From an uncultured Flavobacteriaceae bacterium (GTDB lineage Bacteria > Bacteroidota > Bacteroidia > Flavobacteriales > Flavobacteriaceae), in NCBI GenBank assembly GCA_947311745.1, contig CAMZLT010000165.1:1-6817 (forward strand): a stretch of 6,817 nt of DNA, written 5' to 3'. Under the pieces are notes generated by a model, which saw only the letters and a list, made by a program, of their open reading frames with translations, ran no database searches and had not been told where the DNA came from. Shown here in pieces: positions 1 through 4,955 of the stretch (within the stretch, counting starts at the first letter, position 1; every line of letters starts with the position of its first letter). The translations under genes and the position numbers were made by a program.

Positions 1-50
1 AAAACGGCTTGTTTTTGTGCTTCGTTTAAATTTTCTATGTAATTGGACAC
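1..50 (-). CDS. Start of a UvrD/PcrA-like ATP-dependent DNA helicase (partial, continues past left edge)
   Basis: Only the first 16 codons lie in the window, read from a GTG at 50-48: MSNYIENLNEAQKQAV. The LNEAQKQAV segment matches the Q-motif (LNxxQxxAV) found near the N-terminus of superfamily 1A helicases such as UvrD, PcrA and Rep, where it contacts the adenine of ATP just ahead of the Walker A motif. The start is constrained: an in-frame TAA lies four codons upstream of the GTG (62-60), and no ATG lies between them. A Bacteroidota -7 box at 70-77 sits at a suitable distance. The gene follows the FadL-like gene on the same strand but is separated from it by a terminator, so it is probably a separate transcription unit. 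The family call rests on 16 residues; the helicase motifs lie outside the window. Another SF1 helicase of the same group is the main alternative. Confidence 0.6.
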   Translation of the reverse strand, partial: MSNYIENLNEAQKQAV

Positions 51-69
51 TCTATTGTATTAAGAAATT

Positions 70-77
70 CAAAAGTA
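70..77 (-). promoter_or_regulatory. Candidate -7 box for the helicase gene
   Basis: The minus strand reads TACTTTTG here, an exact fit to the Bacteroidota sigma factor -7 consensus TAnnTTTG. It ends 19 nt before the GTG start at 50, which would leave a short leader of roughly 10-15 nt. It also lies downstream of the preceding terminator, as a new transcription unit would need. I do not see a clear TTG/TTTG -33 element at the usual 17-23 bp spacing, so the promoter is incomplete by consensus. Short AT-rich boxes also arise by chance in such DNA. Confidence 0.45.
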
Positions 78-124
78 CAACAATATGCGTTTGTTTTGTA
101 TGGTTTTGGTAAAATTTATTCACA

Positions 125-158
125 AAAAAATCCTGTTCTTTTTAAAACAGGATTTTTT
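125..158 (-). terminator. Strong intrinsic terminator after the FadL-like gene (symmetric)
   Basis: A perfect 13-bp inverted repeat (125-137 with 146-158) encloses an 8-nt loop. The stem core is AATCCTGTT/AACAGGATT, and the arms end in A6 and T6 runs. Read on the minus strand the hairpin is followed by a T-rich tail, and it begins 17 nt beyond the stop codon of the FadL-like gene (176). It should therefore end that transcript. Because of the A/T symmetry it could also work on the plus strand, but no plus-strand gene is seen in the window to use it. Confidence 0.85.
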
Positions 159-175
159 ATCTTTTTTTAAAAAAA

Positions 176-1594
176 TTAATTCAATTTGTAATTTAACGTA
201 AACTGAATCATTGATGTATCCATATCGTAAGAAACGGAACTATTAGGGATAACTCCTAAAGGATTTGTTGTTGCATCCCAAGGTCCACCCATTGGTTGTG
301 GTGTTGGGTTTAACAATGTACCCTTTACACCTTTACCTCTAAATCCTTTATGATAGACTATATTTAATTCAAATTTATCATTAATTGCATATCCCAACCC
401 CATCTGAGCTGCGTCTTGTACTACTGCTGTTGCAGAAACAGAATAAAAAGCTAATTTATCTTGAATTGGCATAGAATTATGAGTATATCCAAAACGAATT
501 GGCAAATTATCCTTAATTTTATATTGCAAACCTGCCGAAAGTATAGTCATACTATCCCAACCAAAACCACTTACTGCTCCTGTAGGAAAATTAAAGCTTG
601 AGCTTGTAGCATCGGTATCAATTGCCCAACCTTTTTTAACAAAACCTTTGGTATTTTTATAATCTACATATCTAAAATCTAAGGCAAAATCAATTTTTTT
701 ACCAGATAATCCCATACCAACTGACCAAATTGCTGGATAATTCATTGTAAATTCAGTATTTGGAGCATCTGTTCCATCTAAATATTTTTGATCAAAATCA
801 TATGCACCAAAAAATTGTTCTGTTTTATACGAAGCTCCTAATTTTAGCAATTTACCAGAGTCATAAAAAATTCCAAACTGAGCTCCATAACCTATTGCAG
901 AAGTTTTACTAGTTTCTGGATATCCAGCTGTTTGGCTAGGTGCTGTTGTTGGATTTGGTGTTAATTGAATTGCTTCGTAATCTAAATTTGGTTGAAATCC
1001 TAAAGATACTTTATCGGATAATTGATATGCGTAAGTCAAACTAATTTGCAACATCATATAATCGGAAACAACATTACCAAAACCACGCATATTTTGCGGA
1101 TATAAAATAGGATTTGAATCGTTTGGATTCCAATTTGGATTTGGGTTACCACTAGCGTCAACTGGTAGATTAGTTTCTTGAGGAAAATCTACTCCGAAAC
1201 CACTAATTCCGAATGCGGAAGCTGCAAAAGTATGCTTACTTCCTTCTTTTCCCCATAAAAATGAAATTGCTGGTAAAATAGAAGTTCCTTTTACATCATC
1301 GGTAGAACCTGTAACTTCAGGAGAACCTGCAAACATCATATTTGCTGGAATAGATGATTTTAAGGTTGGTTTTGCAAAAAATGCACCGACACTTAACGAA
1401 ATTTCTTTTCCGCTAAATTTAGAAATACCCGCTGGATTCCATAAAATTGCACCATTAAAGTCTAAAGGTTGTGCTGTTGCAGCTCCACCCATAGACATAT
1501 TTACCGCTCCGACACCTTGCATAATGTGTCCTGATTGACTAAAAATGCTTATACTTACTAAAAGTATGCATACTGTAAATACTTGTTTTATCAT
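176..1594 (-). CDS. FadL/OmpP1/TodX-family outer-membrane hydrophobic-compound channel
   Basis: Complete 472-residue protein. Residues 1-20 look like a Sec signal peptide: a Lys near the N-terminus, the hydrophobic stretch VFTVCILLVSISIF, then FSQ, probably cleaved around residue 20. The family hallmark follows at 27-57: GVGAVNMSMGGAATA, then AILWNPAGIS. The NPA (53-55) corresponds to the conserved NPA motif in the N-terminal hatch of E. coli FadL. The rest alternates short beta-strand-like segments with polar loops and ends in a strand (IQFTLNYKL), as expected for a 14-strand barrel. The length is close to E. coli FadL (446 aa precursor). The family moves long-chain fatty acids or other hydrophobic molecules across the outer membrane. 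The adjacent beta-oxidation operon makes fatty acids the best guess, but paralogues in this family take other substrates, so I give no symbol. No in-frame ATG lies between the chosen ATG and the upstream stop. A 349-bp spacer suggests its own promoter. Confidence 0.9.
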   Translation of the reverse strand: MIKQVFTVCILLVSISIFSQSGHIMQGVGAVNMSMGGAATAQPLDFNGAILWNPAGISKFSGKEISLSVGAFFAKPTLKSSIPANMMFAGSPEVTGSTDDVKGTSILPAISFLWGKEGSKHTFAASAFGISGFGVDFPQETNLPVDASGNPNPNWNPNDSNPILYPQNMRGFGNVVSDYMMLQISLTYAYQLSDKVSLGFQPNLDYEAIQLTPNPTTAPSQTAGYPETSKTSAIGYGAQFGIFYDSGKLLKLGASYKTEQFFGAYDFDQKYLDGTDAPNTEFTMNYPAIWSVGMGLSGKKIDFALDFRYVDYKNTKGFVKKGWAIDTDATSSSFNFPTGAVSGFGWDSMTILSAGLQYKIKDNLPIRFGYTHNSMPIQDKLAFYSVSATAVVQDAAQMGLGYAINDKFELNIVYHKGFRGKGVKGTLLNPTPQPMGGPWDATTNPLGVIPNSSVSYDMDTSMIQFTLNYKLN

Positions 1595-1629
1595 AATATC
1601 TGTTTTAAAGTTAATTGTTTTTATTTTCT

Positions 1630-1637
1630 CAAAAATA
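1630..1637 (-). promoter_or_regulatory. Candidate -7 box for the FadL-like gene
   Basis: The minus strand reads TATTTTTG, matching the Bacteroidota -7 consensus TAnnTTTG. It ends 35 nt before the ATG at 1594, predicting a leader of about 25-30 nt. No TTG-type -33 element lies at the normal spacing. Instead an imperfect palindrome (1661-1672) covers that zone, which could mean activator dependence or simply a chance box. A second TAnnTTTG match (TAATTTTG, 1729-1736) lies further upstream, also without a -33 element. Confidence 0.4.
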
Positions 1638-1788
1638 TACTATTAAATTTAGATTTATGTTGACATATATCATTTCAAGCTAAATACATTCGTTTAATTG
1701 AGAAAGATAGTTCATTTTTTTTAATCCACAAAATTAATCATTATGAATTATAAATTAAAATACAGTAAATCAGATTATTAAAGCACTT

Positions 1789-1804
1789 TTTCACAATTTC
1801 ACAA
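1789..1804. repeat. Perfect tandem 8-bp repeat in the spacer
   Basis: TTTCACAA occurs twice head to tail with no spacer (1789-1796 and 1797-1804); on the minus strand it reads TTGTGAAATTGTGAAA. It stands out from the surrounding A/T-only sequence because each copy carries a CAC core. It lies about 195 nt upstream of the FadL-like start and 140 nt downstream of the fadE stop. Paired direct octamers can be binding sites for a regulator, but I do not recognise this as the site of any known one, and it may be simple slippage. Confidence 0.4.
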
Positions 1805-1943
1805 CACCCTAATTAGAATTTTTCGGGTTAAATTGAATTACATTAAAAAAAGGATCTTTAATAAACTAATGTTCTGAGTAAAAAACACGTAAAACATCTA
1901 TTAAAAACCCTTTTATAAAAATCAACACTACTCAACTTTATTT

Positions 1944-3737
1944 TTAAAAACAGAATTTATTTTCTGTAATTACTTTATCTGCAATTACTTTTCTAAGTGC
2001 AATTGTATTTGGTTCATTTGTATATTTAGTAAAACGCTTCAATCCCATTTTCATCATACGATTTTCATCACCTTCAGCAAAATAATTAATAGCTTCTTTA
2101 CCATATTTTTGTGTTTTTTCAACTGCTTGATTCAGTACTAATTTTGCCATTGCTATCTGTGCTGCCACTTTTTCTTCTCCTACTTTTTTTGCTAATTTTT
2201 CGGTTCGTAAAATGGTAGACTCCGCTACATATATTTCAATTAATATTTCGGCTGCATCTAAAATTAGTTGTTGGTGTTTTTCCAATTCCATCATATAAGT
2301 CTGAATCGCTTTACCAGAAACCATTAAAAATGCTTTTTTAAGATTTTCAATTATTACTTTTTCTTCGGAAAATAATTCGGAATAATCAGGCATTTCAAAA
2401 GAAGGTATTTCCATTAATGAGTTACCAACTGCCATTGCAGGAGTCATTAAATCTACTTGTCCTTTCATTGCTTTTTTAATAAGCATACTTACGGAAAGTA
2501 AACGGTTAATTTCGTTAGTTCCTTCGTAAATTCGTGCAATACGAGCATCACGCCAAGCGGATTCGATTGGAGCATCTTCGCTAAACCCCATTCCTCCAAA
2601 AATTTGAATTCCTTCGTCTGTAACAAATTGTGCCATTTCAGAACCATATACTTTTAACAAAGCACATTCAATTGCAAACTCTTCAATTCCTTTTAATTCA
2701 GATTCGGCATGTGATTTTCCTGCAGTACGTAATTCGTCAATTTTATTTTGAATGTCTTTTCCAGCTCGATAGGTTGCAGATTCGGTTGCATAAACACGTG
2801 TTGCCATTTCAGCAATTTTATATTTTATTGCTCCAAATTGTGCTATTGGTGTTTTAAACTGTACTCTTTCGTTTGCGTATTTAACAGATTCGGTAATTAC
2901 ACGTCTTCCTGCATCAATACAAGCAGCGGATAATTTTACTCGACCAATATTTAATACATTTAGTGCTATTTTAAATCCTTGACTTCTTTCGGCAAGCATA
3001 TTTTCAACAGGTACAAGTGTATCGTTAAAAAATACTTGTCTTGTTGACGAAGAACGAATTCCTAATTTATGTTCTTCCTCACCAAGTGTAATTCCGTTAG
3101 GATTATTTTTATCGTATTCTACAATAAAAGCAGTTATATTTTTATCCTCACCAACTCGTGCAAAAACAATAAATACAGAAGCAAAACCTGCGTTTGAAAT
3201 CCACATTTTTTGTCCGTTAATTTTGTAATGTTTTCCATCTTCGGTAAGTGTAGCCGTAGTTTTACCTGAATTTGCGTCTGAACCAGCACCTGGTTCGGTT
3301 AAACAATAACTACCAAATTGCTCACCAGAAGCTAATTTCGGTACATATTTTTGTTTTTGTTCTTCCGTTCCGTATAAAACAATTGGCATAGTTCCGATAC
3401 CAGTATGTGCACCATAAGCAGTTGAGAACGAACCTGTAGCACCCGAAATATAATCACAAGTTAACAAGGTGGAAACAAATCCCATTTCCATTCCTCCATA
3501 AGCTTCTGGTATTGAAACCGAAAGAAATCCCATTTCACCAGCTTTACGCATAATATCTTCGGTTAACTGGTAGTTTTTCTTTTCAAATTCGGCTTTGTTT
3601 GGCCATATTTCTCTATCTACAAACTCAATGATAGATTCTTTCATCATTTGTTGCTCTTCGTTTAAATCTTCTTGTGTAAAAACATCTGCACAGTTTGTTT
3701 TTTTTACGATAAATTCGCCTCCTTTTATAGTACTCAT
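1944..3737 (-). CDS. fadE: Long acyl-CoA dehydrogenase, VLCAD/FadE type
   Basis: A 597-residue FAD-dependent enzyme that catalyses the first beta-oxidation step, acyl-CoA to trans-2-enoyl-CoA, passing electrons to ETF. Visible landmarks are the N-terminal helical domain (about 25-140), the FAD/substrate signature CLTEPGAGSDA (145-155), the beta domain through about 260, and the C-terminal helical domain. The latter contains QIFGGMGFSEDAP (378-390) and IYEGTNEI (403-410), whose E405 is the expected catalytic base. Some 180 further residues follow (about 415-597), an extension seen in VLCAD/ACAD9 and in B. subtilis FadE but not in the roughly 400-aa medium- and short-chain enzymes; this favours long-chain substrates. 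The start at 3737 (MSTIKGGEF) is chosen because the frame's earlier ATG at 3812 lies inside fadA and encodes a non-family basic stretch. The leader is A-rich (ACTAAAAAA before ATG) without a Shine-Dalgarno. It is the last gene of the operon, 26 bp after fadA. Confidence 0.95.
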   Translation of the reverse strand: MSTIKGGEFIVKKTNCADVFTQEDLNEEQQMMKESIIEFVDREIWPNKAEFEKKNYQLTEDIMRKAGEMGFLSVSIPEAYGGMEMGFVSTLLTCDYISGATGSFSTAYGAHTGIGTMPIVLYGTEEQKQKYVPKLASGEQFGSYCLTEPGAGSDANSGKTTATLTEDGKHYKINGQKMWISNAGFASVFIVFARVGEDKNITAFIVEYDKNNPNGITLGEEEHKLGIRSSSTRQVFFNDTLVPVENMLAERSQGFKIALNVLNIGRVKLSAACIDAGRRVITESVKYANERVQFKTPIAQFGAIKYKIAEMATRVYATESATYRAGKDIQNKIDELRTAGKSHAESELKGIEEFAIECALLKVYGSEMAQFVTDEGIQIFGGMGFSEDAPIESAWRDARIARIYEGTNEINRLLSVSMLIKKAMKGQVDLMTPAMAVGNSLMEIPSFEMPDYSELFSEEKVIIENLKKAFLMVSGKAIQTYMMELEKHQQLILDAAEILIEIYVAESTILRTEKLAKKVGEEKVAAQIAMAKLVLNQAVEKTQKYGKEAINYFAEGDENRMMKMGLKRFTKYTNEPNTIALRKVIADKVITENKFCF

Positions 3738-3763
3738 TTTTTTAGTTTTATGGATTTTAATTT

Positions 3764-4945
3764 TTATAGCATTTCGTATATTCCTGCTGCACCTTGACCT
3801 GTACCAACACACATAGTTACAATTCCGTATTTATTTTTACGCCGTCTCATTTCGTTAAATAATTGCACCGATAATTTACTACCTGTACAACCTAACGGAT
3901 GCCCTAAAGCAATTGCTCCTCCGTTTACATTCACGATACTTTCATCGATATCCAATTCACGAATAACAGCTAAAGATTGGGATGCAAAAGCTTCATTTAG
4001 TTCGATTAAATCAATATCTTTTAATTGCAATCCTGCTCTTTTTAAAGCTTTTGGTACTGCTGCTACTGGTCCAATCCCCATAATATTAGGTGCAACTCCA
4101 GCTGGAGCGAAAGAAACCATTCGTGCAATTGGTTCGATATTTAATTCTTTTACCATTTCTTCGCTCATTACTAAAACGAAAGATGCACCATCACTCATTT
4201 GCGAGGAATTTCCTGCGGTTACACTTCCTCCAGCAGCAAAAACTGGTCTTAATCGTGCTAATGCTTCAATGTTAGAACCTTTTCTTGGACCTTCGTCTTG
4301 TGAAACGGTATATTTTTTAGTTTGTTTTTTTCCGTTTTCATCTAAAAATATTTGCTCAACTTCAATTGGAACGATATCCTCTTTAAAAGTTCCATTTTCA
4401 AGAGCTCTTAATGCTTTTAAATGAGAATTTAGTGCAAATTTATCTTGATCCTCGCGAGAAACTTTATATTTTTGAGCAACAGCTTCGGCAGTTAAACCCA
4501 TTCCCCAATAATAATCTTCGTGTCCTTCTTTTGCTGCTTTATAATTTGGTGTTGGACGATATCCTCCCATAGGAATATAGCTCATACTTTCCACACCTCC
4601 AGCAATGATACAATCTGCCATTCCGCTTTGTATTTTTGCTACTGCAATACTAATAGTTTCTAGTCCTGACGCACAATATCTATTAACTGTAACACCTGGA
4701 ACATCATCGGATTTTAATCCCATTAAAGAGATTAATCTACCTATATTTAAGCCTTGTTCTGCTTCTGGCATTGCATTACCAACAATTACATCGTCAATTC
4801 TAGTTTTATCTAATTGCGGAACTTGTTTTAATAAATGTTCTATTGTTTCGGCAGCTAATTCGTCTGGTCGTTTAAAACGAAAAACACCTTTTGGAGCTTT
4901 ACCAACTGCTGTTCTATATCCTTGTACTATATATGCTGTTTTCAT
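3764..4945 (-). CDS. fadA: Acetyl-CoA C-acyltransferase (3-ketoacyl-CoA thiolase)
   Basis: Complete 393-residue thiolase with the usual family length and all catalytic elements. The nucleophilic Cys91 is in NRYCASGL, Asn317 in ELNEAF, His349 in GGAIALGHPLGCTG (343-355), and the general-base Cys379 in MCVGTGQGAAG. It performs the last beta-oxidation step, cleaving 3-ketoacyl-CoA with CoA to acetyl-CoA and a shortened acyl-CoA. Biosynthetic acetoacetyl-CoA thiolases share these motifs, but the position between the HAD/hydratase gene and an acyl-CoA dehydrogenase gene argues for the degradative role. The ATG lies 10 bp after the upstream stop, preceded only by AAACAAAAAA, so translation probably relies on an A-rich leader or coupling. 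In bacteria the thiolase often associates with the hydratase/dehydrogenase protein; whether that holds for this FadN-type partner cannot be read from the sequence. Confidence 0.96.
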   Translation of the reverse strand: MKTAYIVQGYRTAVGKAPKGVFRFKRPDELAAETIEHLLKQVPQLDKTRIDDVIVGNAMPEAEQGLNIGRLISLMGLKSDDVPGVTVNRYCASGLETISIAVAKIQSGMADCIIAGGVESMSYIPMGGYRPTPNYKAAKEGHEDYYWGMGLTAEAVAQKYKVSREDQDKFALNSHLKALRALENGTFKEDIVPIEVEQIFLDENGKKQTKKYTVSQDEGPRKGSNIEALARLRPVFAAGGSVTAGNSSQMSDGASFVLVMSEEMVKELNIEPIARMVSFAPAGVAPNIMGIGPVAAVPKALKRAGLQLKDIDLIELNEAFASQSLAVIRELDIDESIVNVNGGAIALGHPLGCTGSKLSVQLFNEMRRRKNKYGIVTMCVGTGQGAAGIYEML

Positions 4946-4955
4946 TTTTTTGTTT

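Larger units (their letters stand above)
1595..1943. other. 349-bp gene-free spacer between fadE and the FadL-like gene
   Basis: This very AT-rich stretch has no credible coding sequence: the only ATG frames I checked are 12 codons (plus, 1743-1781) or 11 codons (minus) long. It holds two TAnnTTTG boxes facing the FadL-like gene (1630-1637, 1729-1736), an imperfect 12-bp palindrome (1661-1672), and a tandem octamer (1789-1804). There are several T-runs on the transcribed strand after the fadE stop. The best hairpin I can draw there is a short, almost pure A/T one (about 1845-1863) followed by no convincing U-tract. I therefore cannot say where the fadE transcript ends; factor-dependent termination or partial read-through into the FadL-like gene are both possible. 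Confidence 0.6.

Noticed and set aside
1743..1781. 12-codon plus-strand frame in the spacer (MNYKLKYSKSDY)
   Set aside because: It is too short and has no promoter or ribosome-site support; such frames arise often in AT-rich DNA.
1845..1863. Possible terminator for the fadE operon (AAAG-ATC-CTTT hairpin with T-run)
   Set aside because: The stem is only four to five pairs, almost all A/T, with a three- or eight-base loop. It would be unstable and is far weaker than the hairpin at 125-158.
2630..2933. Two overlapping plus-strand frames opposite fadE, Cys/Phe-rich
   Set aside because: Both are antisense to conserved acyl-CoA dehydrogenase sequence, overlap each other, and have compositions typical of reverse-strand shadows.
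3738..3812. Longer fadE start at 3812, adding 25 residues (MCWYRSRCSRNIRNAIKI...)
   Set aside because: The extension lies inside the end of fadA in another frame, is a basic non-family sequence, and the ATG at 3737 gives a normal N-terminus with an A-rich leader in the intergenic gap.
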